64,000 bases of DNA from SHZL01 sp031362985 (GCA_031362985.1 JANLTO010000120.1:1-64000), one strand, 5' to 3'. Shown: positions 1 through 9,021, counted from the stretch's first letter. A program made the numbers and translations. The notes: generated from the sequence alone by a model not told the origin.

Positions 1-46
1 AAAGTGCCAGAGTGCTACTCTGGCACTTTACTCTGACCCCACTTCT
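1..46. repeat. Truncated REP-like palindrome at window edge
   Basis: Bases 1-13 pair perfectly with 17-29 around a 3-nt loop. The arm that follows (30-44) reads TACTCTGACCCCACT. An outer mate of this arm would lie left of the window, so the element is probably the right part of a larger palindrome. The TTTACTCTGACCCC wording resembles REP-type elements linked to REP-associated tyrosine transposases in gammaproteobacteria; that link is from memory. No second copy was noticed in this window. Confidence 0.5.
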
Positions 47-68
47 CCTTCGCTTACGCTGTAATCAT

Positions 69-1508
69 ATGTGGGTGACCTTTGCTTCCGTTGGAACGGT
101 GCTGTTGCATGTGGCGTTCATGGCGCGAGCCATCCTGCGTCCCCACCGTGACCCGGAATCACGCATAGCCTGGGTGGTTGCGATCGCCGTGATACCGGTT
201 GCAGGCATCCTGGCCTACATTCTGTTTGGCGAGACCAACATCGGTCGGAAACGCGCAGCGCGGGTCGCGGCGGCGCTCGCGACCCTGCCGCCGGCGATAC
301 CCCCGCAATCAGCTAATGCAGAATGGCTGCGCGCAGAATTCCCGGAGCGGTGCGAACCCTTGTTCCGCCAGGGCCAGACCATCAATGGATTTGCCCCGGT
401 GGGAGGTAACTCGGCTGAGTTGATGGCCGATTCCAACAGCGGGATCGATGCCATCGTGGCCGACATGGACTCGGCCGAAGACCATATCCACCTGATTTTC
501 TATATCTGGCTGGAAGATAACAACGGCCGCAAGGTGGTTGAAGCGCTCAAGCGTGCTGCAGCTCGCGGGGTAAGCTGCCGGGCCATGGCCGACGGCCTGG
601 GTTCGCGCGCCATGATTCGCTCGAAAAGCTGGCAGGAGATGCGGCAAGCAGGTGTGCAACTTGCGGAGGCCCTGCGCATCGGTCGCGTGCTGATGAGGGT
701 AGCGCTGGGCCGGATTGACCTGCGCAACCATCGCAAAATCGTAGTTATCGACAACCGCATCACCTACTGTGGCAGCCAGAACTGCGCCGATCCGGAGTTC
801 CGGGTAAAGCCGAAGTTCGCGCCCTGGGTCGACGCGCTGATGCGCTTCGAGGGGCCGATAGCACGGCAGAACCAGCATGTGTTCATCAGCGACTGGATGA
901 CCTGCGTGAATGAGGACCTTCGCAGTCTGCTGAAGGAGCCACTCAGGGAATCCAAACAGGGATTTACTGCCCAGGTCATTGCGACCGGGCCCACGGTGCG
1001 CAACTCCGCCATGCCGGAAACCTTTGAAACCCTGATGCATGCGGCACGCCGTAAACTGGTCATTACCACGCCTTATTTCGTGCCCAAGGAGTCCATGCAG
1101 GCGGCGTTGTGTGCCGCCGCGCACCGCGGGGTCGACACCACCATCATCTTTCCGGCGCGCAACGATTCCTGGGAAGTGGCAGCAACCAGTCGCAGCTATT
1201 ACGAGGAACTGCTGGAAGCCGGGGTCAAGGTGTTCGAGTTCATGGGCGGCTTGTTGCACACCAAGTCCATGACAGTGGACGATGACATTACCCTCATCGG
1301 CTCGGCCAATATGGACCGCCGCAGTTTCGACCTTAACTACGAGAACAACATCCTGTTCTTCAGCAGCGAATTGACCGCAATGGTGCAGGCCCGCCAGGGC
1401 GCCTACCTCGCTGCATCACGGCAAGTTAGCTTGGCCGATGTGGCTGCCTGGTCAATGGGGCGTCGGTTGTGGAACAACGCCGTGGGCATGATGAGCCCGC
1501 TGCTGTAG
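69..1508 (+). CDS. cls: Cardiolipin synthase (phospholipase D superfamily)
   Basis: Membrane phospholipid enzyme that condenses two phosphatidylglycerols into cardiolipin. The protein of about 479 residues has an N-terminal hydrophobic part with two likely membrane segments and two HKD motifs: NHRKIVVID with H221, K223 and D228, and LLHTKSMTVDDD with H397, K399 and D404, each followed by GS-N. Length and layout match bacterial ClsA-type enzymes. The reading frame is open back to 12, but that extension would run through the edge palindrome, so the ATG at 69 is preferred. It converges on the patatin-like gene with 27 bases between them. Confidence 0.9.
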   Translation: MWVTFASVGTVLLHVAFMARAILRPHRDPESRIAWVVAIAVIPVAGILAYILFGETNIGRKRAARVAAALATLPPAIPPQSANAEWLRAEFPERCEPLFRQGQTINGFAPVGGNSAELMADSNSGIDAIVADMDSAEDHIHLIFYIWLEDNNGRKVVEALKRAAARGVSCRAMADGLGSRAMIRSKSWQEMRQAGVQLAEALRIGRVLMRVALGRIDLRNHRKIVVIDNRITYCGSQNCADPEFRVKPKFAPWVDALMRFEGPIARQNQHVFISDWMTCVNEDLRSLLKEPLRESKQGFTAQVIATGPTVRNSAMPETFETLMHAARRKLVITTPYFVPKESMQAALCAAAHRGVDTTIIFPARNDSWEVAATSRSYYEELLEAGVKVFEFMGGLLHTKSMTVDDDITLIGSANMDRRSFDLNYENNILFFSSELTAMVQARQGAYLAASRQVSLADVAAWSMGRRLWNNAVGMMSPLL

Positions 1509-1517
1509 AGCGGGCTC
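1493..1517. terminator. Hairpin over the cls stop codon
   Basis: A perfect 9-bp stem (GAGCCCGCT with AGCGGGCTC, 7-nt loop) spans the stop codon of cls at the junction with the convergent patatin-like gene. No T-run follows on either strand, so termination activity is uncertain. Confidence 0.25.
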
Positions 1518-1535
1518 GCGTGCATTTGGGCAGGT

Positions 1536-2960
1536 CTAGTTGTCTGCTGGGGGTTCGGTGGGTTGTGTGCCGGAAACCGTGCCCAGGAACTCCTTGAACG
1601 TGGGGTCATTGCGCAACAGTTCGCGGGCAGTTGCAATGAGGGTGTCGACCTGTTCACTGGACAGGCTGAACGAGGTGGGAATCTTGTTCAGAAAATACTT
1701 CAATTGAGGTTGCGGAACCTCTTCAAAACCAATGTTGATGAAATAAGGGGTGATCTGATTGTCCGGTGTGGATGTCTTTTCTGCCCAGGTGCGCAGTTTT
1801 TGTTGGACCATATCAATGGTTGCCGCGTTATAGCGATGTAACTGCACATCGGTCATGGCATTCATGGACGCAAGCATGCTGGGTTGCTTGGCAGTTTTGT
1901 CCATTTCAGAATCCTGCTCGGTGGACGCATTGACCGAGACAAACACAATCTTGTTCGGCGCCTTCCTGTCTAAGGCACTGAGCAGGGCACTGGGGCCGCC
2001 GGAAGCCACCATCACATCGGTCATGGCACGTAATCCCATGTTATCGGTGATGCCGCCATCGACGTAATGTATGAACTTGCGGTTCTCCTTGTCTTTGTAA
2101 GAATTCGCCCCCTCGTACAGAATGGCGAATTCCGCATCGTCTTTCGCCAGTTGTGCAGCGGCGGGCGGCCACTGCATTCCATCGCAGCCGGCAAAGTTCT
2201 CAATCACGACCGGGTTCATCACCACGGGTACGGCTGAGGATGCTGCCACTGCATTGGCCACGGGGTAGGATGAAAGATCCGAACAGAGCAGATCAAAATA
2301 TCCCTGGATAAACGAGAAACGGAAGCCCTTGGCCAGATCTGAAGCATTGATGACGATCATCGGTCGGTCCGGGTTGATCATGTCCGCAAACGTGGCGTTG
2401 TGGAACAAAATGTCCTGGTAGTATTCGATGGCTCTTTGAGTCCGGCCTTTGCGGCCAAACCAGTGCAGCGGGTTAAACAAGCTCCTGGTCATATGCCCTT
2501 CTACGTCGCGGCGCAGGAACGCATCCTCGAACGTGTCGAAAATCCCATCCCCATTGAGGCCATAGTAGGCCGCGGTGAAACTTCCGCCGGACACCGAACT
2601 GATGTGGTCCACTTCGTCCAGCAGCCGGCGCGGTTTGCCGTCGATCACCACATTGGTGTCGCGCAGTTCCTCCAGCACCCCATAGGCCATCGCCGCGGCA
2701 CGTGTTCCCCCACCGGAAAATGAGATGATAAAACTGATATCGCTGGCTTTCTTGAACTCAGCCCAGGTTTTCAGGGAGTAAGCAGGGCCGGTGCGTTCCG
2801 CCGGTTTTGGCTTGTTCGCAATGACACCGTATGAAGCACACCCGCTCAGCAAGGCGAGGGTGAGGCAAATCCCGCATAATTTCCAGATCACGGGGCCCAT
2901 GCCGAAATGTAACCGCGGTGTAGTGCGCTGAATCGTATAGGTTTCGGCTAGCTGGTACAT
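1536..2960 (-). CDS. Patatin-like phospholipase lipoprotein
   Basis: Predicted lipid acyl hydrolase anchored as a lipoprotein. The ATG at 2960 follows an AGGAG nine bases upstream. The N-terminus has a hydrophobic stretch ending in a lipobox LLSGC. The patatin core shows the oxyanion loop SFSGGGTRAAAM (near residue 80), the nucleophile serine in SSVSGGSF (near residue 124) and the dyad aspartate in DGGITDNMG (near residue 300). About 474 residues. The family cleaves phospholipids or other acyl esters; the substrate cannot be read from sequence. An in-frame ATG at 2900 is possible but lacks a ribosome binding site. It may act on envelope lipids, as does the adjacent cls, but this is only proximity. 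Confidence 0.85.
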   Translation of the reverse strand: MYQLAETYTIQRTTPRLHFGMGPVIWKLCGICLTLALLSGCASYGVIANKPKPAERTGPAYSLKTWAEFKKASDISFIISFSGGGTRAAAMAYGVLEELRDTNVVIDGKPRRLLDEVDHISSVSGGSFTAAYYGLNGDGIFDTFEDAFLRRDVEGHMTRSLFNPLHWFGRKGRTQRAIEYYQDILFHNATFADMINPDRPMIVINASDLAKGFRFSFIQGYFDLLCSDLSSYPVANAVAASSAVPVVMNPVVIENFAGCDGMQWPPAAAQLAKDDAEFAILYEGANSYKDKENRKFIHYVDGGITDNMGLRAMTDVMVASGGPSALLSALDRKAPNKIVFVSVNASTEQDSEMDKTAKQPSMLASMNAMTDVQLHRYNAATIDMVQQKLRTWAEKTSTPDNQITPYFINIGFEEVPQPQLKYFLNKIPTSFSLSSEQVDTLIATARELLRNDPTFKEFLGTVSGTQPTEPPADN

Positions 2961-3350
2961 TGGATCATGCTCCTGTGGGTTACCATGCGTCTGTTCTCTA
3001 ACGAGCACTGAGCGCCAATGCAGCTGAAGGCGCTGGTGTGAATGGATTCTATATCCTATGTCACCAGTTTGTCGCAAGAAATTCAAGCAGTGCACGCTAT
3101 ATCTTCAGCTGCTGCACCCGGTCCGCCAATCCGGTTTGGGCCGGAACCTGTTCGAACCTGCCCGGGTTGTTTATTCAAACCGGGATTTGGTACATTAGGT
3201 GCCCGCGCATTGCCCCACGGGGCGGTCTGTTCAGTGCGTGCCAGATCGCTGGCAGCAGGCTGGCCGGTAAAATGAACGGGCTTGCCAGTAATAGGGGATT
3301 TGGCCGGTCTATTGGCCAGCTAAAAAACACTTTAACTTTTGGAGAATCCT
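2961..3350. other. Divergent intergenic region, promoters likely
   Basis: About 390 bases between the divergent patatin-like and DUF3313 genes with no convincing gene. It holds a 9-bp imperfect hairpin at 3161-3184 and a possible plus-strand promoter, TTGTTT then TACATT with 18 bases between, around 3170-3200. The promoter is about 150 bases from the downstream start, so it is tentative. Confidence 0.35.
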
Positions 3351-4064
3351 TTGCGCCCCACCCTTAGTCGCAGTTCCGCCTTCGCCGCAGCCAGATTTCT
3401 GGCCTTTGCAATGTTGGCATTCAGCCTGTGTTCAGCTGTCATGGCAGAAACTCAGCTACCTCAGGTCAGTTCAGATGGTTTGCAATTGGTGCCACACAGC
3501 AAAGTTTATGCTCTCTATGTCAAGCCCGGTATCACCTCCCTGTCACAGTACACCGAAGTCAAGATTCTCGACTGTTTTGTGCAATTCGAAGCGAATTACC
3601 AGCGCAACTACAACATGAACGAGATTGGGCTTGAAGGCCAGATGACTACGATGGAGATGAATAACATCACCACCAAGTTGTCGGCTGAATTTACCAGGGT
3701 TTTCACCGAGGAAATGGTCAAGAATGGCCACCCAGTGGTCGATACGACCGGACCTGACGTGCTTTTACTGCGCCCGGCCATTATCAACCTCGATGTCACC
3801 GCTCCGGATATGATGACAGCCGGTATGGAGACCACCTTTGTGGCTTCTGCCGGACAAATGACGCTTTATTTGGAATTGTATGATTCAGCCACCAGCACTT
3901 TACTGGCGCGGGTGATCGACCCGGAAGCCGGGCAGGAGGGTGGTATCGGTATGGCGGCTAACAGCGTGACCAATACCATGGAAGCAGACCAGATTCTGCG
4001 GCGCTGGGCTGAATTGCTCATTTCGCATCTGGGGGAAGCGCAGCAGGCGGCGCCAGCGCAGTAG
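3351..4064 (+). CDS. DUF3313-type exported protein
   Basis: Exported protein of about 237 residues resembling DUF3313 family proteins, whose function is unknown. A TTG at 3351 is chosen because GGAG at 3341-3344 sits at proper spacing; the in-frame TTG at 3339 would overlap that ribosome binding site. The N-terminus has an arginine-containing start, a hydrophobic stretch and an AMA-type signal peptidase site before residue 35. The family-like segment runs from SKVYALYVKPG through the VDTTGPDVLLLRPAI strand. It heads a run of four small exported-protein genes on the plus strand. Confidence 0.65.
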   Translation: MRPTLSRSSAFAAARFLAFAMLAFSLCSAVMAETQLPQVSSDGLQLVPHSKVYALYVKPGITSLSQYTEVKILDCFVQFEANYQRNYNMNEIGLEGQMTTMEMNNITTKLSAEFTRVFTEEMVKNGHPVVDTTGPDVLLLRPAIINLDVTAPDMMTAGMETTFVASAGQMTLYLELYDSATSTLLARVIDPEAGQEGGIGMAANSVTNTMEADQILRRWAELLISHLGEAQQAAPAQ

Positions 4065-4163
4065 CAGTTCCGCAGCAGGAAATTGCTTTTGCGGTTGATC
4101 GTGAGTGAGGTAGAAGGTTAGGATGTACCCGTAGTTTGTTATCAACTTGAAGGAGTTTTAATC

Positions 4164-4565
4164 ATGAAGAAAATTTTCGCCCTGGCCTTAGTTGCCGTTT
4201 CGGCCCTTTTTGCTGGCCAGGTGTCGGCTGCAGAATGGGGTTATTTGACTGTTATCCCCAATGACCGCCCTGCAGACAGCATATTCAGAGTGAACATTGA
4301 GCAGATTGATGGAAAGTTGCCTGACCCAGGCGCCAATGCACCCGTATCGCCCGGCACGCACGTAGTAAAAGTGAGCCTCGTGTTCAATGAAGAATGGGGT
4401 ACCAGCATGGGCCTGACCGCAGACAACATTTACTATGACGAAATCAGTGTTGATGTAGCAGCCAAGGAAACTTACTTCCTCGGCGCCAAAGTAAACACCA
4501 AAGCTACTTCTGCGGAGCAGACGAGCGGCGATTTCTGGAATGCCATGGTGGTTTCCGATAAGTAA
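4164..4565 (+). CDS. Small periplasmic protein, function unknown
   Basis: A 133-residue protein with a clear Sec signal peptide (MKKIFALALVAVSALFAGQVSA, cleavage after VSA) and a mature domain of about 110 residues that looks mainly beta-strand. A strong ribosome binding site, GAAGGAG, lies upstream. I do not recognise the family. The run PVSPGTHVVKVSLVF resembles a small immunoglobulin-like or PEGA-like strand pair, which is weak evidence. It lies between the DUF3313-like and glycine-zipper genes. Confidence 0.7.
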   Translation: MKKIFALALVAVSALFAGQVSAAEWGYLTVIPNDRPADSIFRVNIEQIDGKLPDPGANAPVSPGTHVVKVSLVFNEEWGTSMGLTADNIYYDEISVDVAAKETYFLGAKVNTKATSAEQTSGDFWNAMVVSDK

Positions 4566-4580
4566 CGTGCAGTCAGAATT

Positions 4581-4615
4581 CAACGGCTGGAACGCACCCT
4601 GCGTTCCGGTCGTTG
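4581..4615 (+). other. Intergenic RNA hairpin
   Basis: Between two co-oriented genes there is a perfect 8-bp stem, GGAACGCA with TGCGTTCC around a CCC loop (4589-4607), enclosed by a further CAACG/CGTTG pairing. No T-run follows. It could stabilise the upstream message or reduce read-through. Confidence 0.4.
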
Positions 4616-4680
4616 GATGTTAGCCAGCAGCAAATCCAGATAGTACGAGCAACAATTCCAGGCGCTATGGAGCCTACGAT

Positions 4681-5172
4681 ATGCTAAATTCTAAGGTCTG
4701 CACTGCGGGTGCAGCAGCGCTCCTGTTAACGTTCACGCTGCAGGCAGGACAGGTGTTTGTTTACCCGGCCAAAGGGCAGTCAAAAGATCAGCAAAAGCAA
4801 GACGAGGGCGCCTGCATGAGTTGGGCTTCTGACCAAACCGGTTTTAATCCCACCGCCCCAATGCAGCCCACTTCGCCCCCACCCCCCCAGAGTGCACCGA
4901 CTTCAAGCGCGGGCAAAGGCCTGCTCAAGGGCGCACTGGTGGGAGTTACCGTCGGTGCCATTGCCGGTGACGCAGGCAAGGGAGCCGCCATTGGCGCTGC
5001 TTCCGGAGCATTGGTGGGTGGCATGAGTAAAAACCAGCAACAGCAGCAGCAGGCTCAGCAGCAGAAGGCCTGGTCTGATCAACAGGCTGCGAACTATGCG
5101 CAACAACAGGCGAATTTTAATCGTGCCTACACGGTATGCCTGCAAGGGCGCGGATACACAGTCAGCCAATAG
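4681..5172 (+). CDS. Glycine-zipper envelope protein
   Basis: A 163-residue exported protein. An N-terminal signal-like segment is followed by a Pro/Ser-rich linker and a glycine-zipper segment (GALVGVTVGAIAGDAGKGAA and on to GALVGG, residues about 80-115). A Gln-rich helix and a short C-terminal segment with one cysteine (VCLQGRGYTVSQ) complete it. This matches glycine-zipper (YMGG/2TM type) outer-membrane-associated proteins. These are small envelope proteins of largely unknown role. Confidence 0.7.
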   Translation: MLNSKVCTAGAAALLLTFTLQAGQVFVYPAKGQSKDQQKQDEGACMSWASDQTGFNPTAPMQPTSPPPPQSAPTSSAGKGLLKGALVGVTVGAIAGDAGKGAAIGAASGALVGGMSKNQQQQQQAQQQKAWSDQQAANYAQQQANFNRAYTVCLQGRGYTVSQ

Positions 5173-5205
5173 CACCGACGTGTGGTCACCAGACGAGGAA
5201 TTGAA

Positions 5206-5628
5206 ATGGGAAAATATGTTCGCTGTTGCGTAATGGCTACTGCGTTGCTGAGCTGGTCTTTACTGGTGCAGGCTGCGGGCCCATTCGATGGTTCTAAACC
5301 CTTGCTGTGTGCAGCTATCCACGCGACTTCGTGCGATGAGGAGTCGGAGGTCTGCACCTCTGGAGCACCCTGGATGGTGGGTTTCCCGGTGTTCATGGAA
5401 ATCGATTTTGCCGGCAAAACCGCTTCCACCACCCGCCAGCACGTGGTGGCGCGCACCAGCACGATTGATGCGGTGGAGCATCTGCCCAACAACCGTATGA
5501 GCGTGCAAGGCACAGATGACGAGTACGCCTGGAGCATGATGATTTCCGAGGAAACCGGCAGCATGACTCTGGCAGTCGCCGGGGAGGCGGTTGGTTTTAT
5601 CGTTTTAGGCGCTTGCACCATTCGCTAA
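5206..5628 (+). CDS. Small exported protein, function unknown
   Basis: A 140-residue protein with an N-terminal signal peptide ending near LVQAAG and three mature cysteines near the start (LCAAIHATSCDEESEVC). The ATG at 5206 is preceded by GAGGAA at good spacing; an ATG at 5182 lies too close to the previous stop and lacks a site. The family is not recognised. It is the last of the run of small exported proteins beginning at 3351 and converges on the btuF-like gene. Confidence 0.65.
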   Translation: MGKYVRCCVMATALLSWSLLVQAAGPFDGSKPLLCAAIHATSCDEESEVCTSGAPWMVGFPVFMEIDFAGKTASTTRQHVVARTSTIDAVEHLPNNRMSVQGTDDEYAWSMMISEETGSMTLAVAGEAVGFIVLGACTIR

Positions 5629-5673
5629 CACACATACCAAACAGTGCTCCCCTATGCATGAGCATGCGACTGC

Positions 5674-6606
5674 TTATGGCGGAGTTCGAATTCTTGATTC
5701 GTTTAACAGCCTGCAGCCCTCAGCCAATGCATCCAGGGTTCGTGGCGTCGCGCGGCTGATTTCGTCCGCTGGCAAAGTGAACAAAGCACCTTGGTGTACT
5801 GCCTGCATGCGCGGCCAATCCAGCCATCTGTCCAGCGAATTTTCTTCGCCTGCAGATGCAGAAGCGAATAGAACTTGCGGATCAGCGGCGATCACTGCCT
5901 CGTGGCTCACCTGTGGCGCGAGCATTGAGGCGTCCTGAAAAATATTGGTGCCTCCGCACAATGCAAAACCACGGGAAACCAGGTGCTGGCCGTTGATGGT
6001 GTAGAGCGGGCTGGAAGCAACCTGGTAAAAATAACTCACAGCTGTGGCCCCGGCATATTGCTGCTGGAGCCGTGCCAGCTTAACCCGCGTCTGCGCAGCA
6101 GCTTCCCGGGCCGAATCAGGGTTCCCGGTAGCCTTCCCAATGTGTTCAAGCACCAGCGCAATGTCTGCGGGTTCGCGGATTTCGATCGACCAGGTTGCGA
6201 TGCCCAGTGACCGCAAGCGCGTAAGCGCTGCTTGTGGGTTGCCACTGTTCCATGCGATGACCAGGTCTGGCTTGAGGCTGAGAATCTGCTCGAGGTCAAG
6301 ACGGAAGGCATCACCGACTCGGGGTAACCGGGTAGCTGCTGCGGGGTAATCGCTGTATTCCACCGTGGCAATCAGGCGATCACCGGAGCCTGCAGCATAG
6401 ACCAGTTCCGTCAGGTTGGGCGCCAGCGTGATGATGGACTGCGCGGCCTGGGGCAGCACCAGGATGGTGCCGTCTGCCTGGAGTAACTCGACCTGGGGCA
6501 ACTTGACATCGGCCGCCAGTGGCAGGCTGTGCAGGGGCAGCCCCAAAGCCAGGGTTAATGCCAGGACTGGGGTCAATGATCTAGCAAGGTATTGCCCGGG
6601 ATACAT
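5674..6606 (-). CDS. btuF: Periplasmic cobalamin/haem-type binding protein (BtuF-like)
   Basis: Periplasmic substrate-binding protein of the helical-backbone class used by ABC importers for vitamin B12, haem or siderophores. About 310 residues with a signal peptide ending near PLAA. Family features include the domain start TIITLAPNLTELVYAAG, then VGDAFRLDLEQILSLKPDLVIAWNSG, and late on AVHQGALFTLPADE. The start chosen is the ATG at 6606, just after ampE. No BtuC or BtuD genes lie beside it, so its transporter partners must be elsewhere. B12 is the most likely ligand because of the close BtuF resemblance, but haem is not excluded. Confidence 0.75.
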   Translation of the reverse strand: MYPGQYLARSLTPVLALTLALGLPLHSLPLAADVKLPQVELLQADGTILVLPQAAQSIITLAPNLTELVYAAGSGDRLIATVEYSDYPAAATRLPRVGDAFRLDLEQILSLKPDLVIAWNSGNPQAALTRLRSLGIATWSIEIREPADIALVLEHIGKATGNPDSAREAAAQTRVKLARLQQQYAGATAVSYFYQVASSPLYTINGQHLVSRGFALCGGTNIFQDASMLAPQVSHEAVIAADPQVLFASASAGEENSLDRWLDWPRMQAVHQGALFTLPADEISRATPRTLDALAEGCRLLNESRIRTPP

Positions 6607-6635
6607 CAGGTGCCCGTATCGCGGGTGCCTGCGAT

Positions 6636-7517
6636 TCAGGTAATGACGTCGATGAGCAGCAGCAGCGCCAGCACGGTAACCCACACGCCGAGAACTCGCC
6701 ACACCAGGTCCATGGACTGTTTCAACGTTGCCAGCGACCCGTCCAACTGATCCGCATAACCGTCCCTGGCGGCGTGTCCGCTAAGAACGATCTGCCGCGC
6801 ACTGGCCAGCAGGAAGCCATTATTGCCTTCAAACAGCCCGTGCCCCTGTTCATCGTGGTAGCGTTTCCAGGCCAGGAATACTGAATCAAAATCGGTGGCA
6901 ATGGCCAGAGCCAGGGTCATGAGTTGCGCTGCCGGCCAGTCAAGCACTTGCCGCGCCCGGGCAAAAAGCTGCTTCTGTGCAGCGGACAGGCCGGATGGTT
7001 CACTGGCCAGCCAGTCAACAATGCGGTACATGAACGCTCCTATTACACCGAGCAGAGCAAACCAGAAAATGACCCCGAACCACCGATGCAGCGATTCACC
7101 GAAAACGGCATCTATGGTTGCCACACGGCACATTTCGGGTTCATCCGGCACGTCGCTGCGCAACAATCCGGCCAGTTCCTGTTCCTGGGTGTCTTCGGAC
7201 GGGCAATTAATGATGTCGGCCACCTGGGTATCGAGGTCTCTGGGCCCGAAGGTGTACACCAGCATGGCGATGGCCAGAAGGAAAATCCCGAGATTACCCA
7301 ATGCGGTAAACACCAACTGGTTGACTACTCCAAGCAGCAATACCGGCAGCAGCAGGATAATGGCAAAGCCGGTGAGGTCGTTCCAACCGGGTAATTTTGC
7401 AAACAGTTCATCGGCACGGCTCACCCAGACCTCAAGCCATTGGTGATTCCGCACCCTGCCCAGTTCGCGGATGAAATGGCACAACCCAAATGCAAAAAGG
7501 ATCGCGATAATGGTCAT
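6636..7517 (-). CDS. ampE: AmpE/CobD-like inner-membrane protein
   Basis: A 293-residue integral membrane protein of the AmpE branch of the CobD/CbiB family. It begins with a hydrophobic helix, carries VYTFGPRDLDTQV near residue 90 and the signature RWFGVIFWFALLG near 145, and ends with a membrane helix. AmpE is described as a sensor or regulatory partner in AmpD-linked peptidoglycan recycling, although its biochemical role is unsettled. No ampD is adjacent. It lies between nudC (76 bases upstream) and the btuF-like gene (29 bases downstream), probably one transcript. Confidence 0.8.
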   Translation of the reverse strand: MTIIAILFAFGLCHFIRELGRVRNHQWLEVWVSRADELFAKLPGWNDLTGFAIILLLPVLLLGVVNQLVFTALGNLGIFLLAIAMLVYTFGPRDLDTQVADIINCPSEDTQEQELAGLLRSDVPDEPEMCRVATIDAVFGESLHRWFGVIFWFALLGVIGAFMYRIVDWLASEPSGLSAAQKQLFARARQVLDWPAAQLMTLALAIATDFDSVFLAWKRYHDEQGHGLFEGNNGFLLASARQIVLSGHAARDGYADQLDGSLATLKQSMDLVWRVLGVWVTVLALLLLIDVIT

Positions 7518-7593
7518 TAGTCTGAACCGTCCTTATCCAAGGCGGAGAGAGTACACAATGGAATGATTCTACCAGAGCGCGGCATTGAATGAA

Positions 7594-8607
7594 TCAGCGG
7601 ATGCCGGGCGGGGTATCCAGGCGCGCCGCCCGTTGCACATTTTCCAGGTCACCACAGCCTTGCAGCTTGTACCAGTCGGCCAACAGCCGGAAAGCAATGG
7701 ACACAGGCGGCGAAAGCAGCACCTCGCGAGTGTTCACAGCCCCAGTAAGCTCATCTGCCGTGAGCCAGCGCAACTCGGCCAGTTCAGTCGATGGCACGCA
7801 GTCGCGGGTTTCCGCTTCGGCATAAAATCCGCACATGGAAGAAGCGGGGAATGGCCAGGGCTGTGAGGAGACGTAGCGAATTTCCTTTAAGCGCACGCGG
7901 GATTCCTCGAATACCTCGCGCACCACCGCATCTTCCAGGCTTTCGCCTGGCTCCACAAATCCAGCAAGCGTAGAAAAGCGCTTTTCGGGCCACGCTGAAT
8001 TACGCCCCAACAGGCAGGCATCACCCTGGGTGACCAGCACTATGATGGCAGGATCAATGCGCGGGAAGGACTGCCGTCCGCACTCTTCATTGCTGCACAC
8101 CATTTTGTGGCCGGAAGTCTGCAATTGATTCGGACTCCCGCAAACGCCACAGAACCCGTGCCGGTGCTGCCAGTAGTGCAAGGCTTTCGCATAAGCGAGT
8201 ACGCCGGCATGCTTGGCATCCATGTCGACTGCAGCGCGGCGCAGGTCCAGGAAACTGGCTTCCGGATGCGATTCCAGGATCGCCTCGCGCTGTGCATCGT
8301 TGACCGATACAGCAAAGAAGTACCGTTTGCCGTCCGTGCCCAACAGGGTCGGAGGTTGAATGCTGTCAAGCGATTCCAGTTCGCCGTTTCTCAGATAAAC
8401 CGCCAGCTGGCCAGTTTCTTTCACTTCGATGAGGCTGCGGCTGCGCCACATGGGTACGAACCGTGCTGCGTCGGAATTCAGGGCGCGGCTAACCCACGCG
8501 AAATCGTCCCGGTATTCAACCAGGCGATCAAGACGTACTGAGGTAAAACGATTTCGGCGGGAGTGCGATATCTGGTCAATGCTGGCGCTGAAATCAACCG
8601 GCGGCAT
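7594..8607 (-). CDS. nudC: NAD(+) diphosphatase / RNA deNADding enzyme
   Basis: Nudix hydrolase that cleaves NADH to NMNH and AMP and removes NAD caps from RNA. At 337 residues it is slightly longer than the E. coli enzyme. The zinc ribbon shows CGVCGSPNQ and CSNEECGRQSFPRIDPAI. The Nudix box is GFVEPGESLEDAVVREVFEE, and the NudC-specific SQPWPFPASSMCGF follows it. The N-terminal domain is retained. It lies three bases downstream of erpA and is followed by ampE. Confidence 0.95.
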   Translation of the reverse strand: MPPVDFSASIDQISHSRRNRFTSVRLDRLVEYRDDFAWVSRALNSDAARFVPMWRSRSLIEVKETGQLAVYLRNGELESLDSIQPPTLLGTDGKRYFFAVSVNDAQREAILESHPEASFLDLRRAAVDMDAKHAGVLAYAKALHYWQHRHGFCGVCGSPNQLQTSGHKMVCSNEECGRQSFPRIDPAIIVLVTQGDACLLGRNSAWPEKRFSTLAGFVEPGESLEDAVVREVFEESRVRLKEIRYVSSQPWPFPASSMCGFYAEAETRDCVPSTELAELRWLTADELTGAVNTREVLLSPPVSIAFRLLADWYKLQGCGDLENVQRAARLDTPPGIR

Positions 8608-8610
8608 GAC

Positions 8611-8964
8611 TCAGACAGAAAAGGATGAGCCGCAACCGCAAGTGGTGGCAGCATTGGGATTGCGGATGACAAACTGTGCGCCTTGCAGGTTCTCCGCGTA
8701 GTCAACCTGCGCGCCCATCAGGTATTGGAAACTCAACGGATCAACCAGCAGCATCACTCCGTCCTTCGCCACGGCGATGTCATCCGCAGACTGCTCCTCA
8801 TCAAATGAAAAGCCATACTGAAAACCCGAACAGCCGCCGCCACTGATATACACGCGCAATTTGAGCTCAGCATTGTTCTCTTCCAGGATCAGTTCCCGGA
8901 CTTTCCGCGCGGCAGCTTCAGTGAAGACTATGCCTGGTGCGATTGTGCTCATCGTTGTGTCCAT
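8611..8964 (-). CDS. erpA: Iron-sulfur cluster insertion protein
   Basis: A-type carrier that delivers [4Fe-4S] clusters to apoproteins, essential for isoprenoid synthesis in E. coli. The three cluster cysteines are visible in GGGCSGFQYGF and in the C-terminal CGCGSSF. The ATG at 8964 gives 117 residues, the usual size; the ATG at 8952 (MSTIAPG) is an alternative. It sits between the DUF6776 gene and nudC on the same strand, with only 3 bases to nudC. Confidence 0.93.
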   Translation of the reverse strand: MDTTMSTIAPGIVFTEAAARKVRELILEENNAELKLRVYISGGGCSGFQYGFSFDEEQSADDIAVAKDGVMLLVDPLSFQYLMGAQVDYAENLQGAQFVIRNPNAATTCGCGSSFSV

Positions 8965-9021
8965 GGAGAATGAGTATAACCCAGATGGTGTACTCACAAT
9001 ATGGCGGCGCACGCCCGGAAC

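Noticed and set aside
309..1259. Long open frame on the minus strand within cls
   Set aside because: No family resemblance, antisense to an intact HKD-motif enzyme; a shadow of GC-rich codon bias.
3120..3190. tRNA-like GTTCGAA segment
   Set aside because: Flanking bases do not form acceptor, D or anticodon stems; no 3' CCA context.
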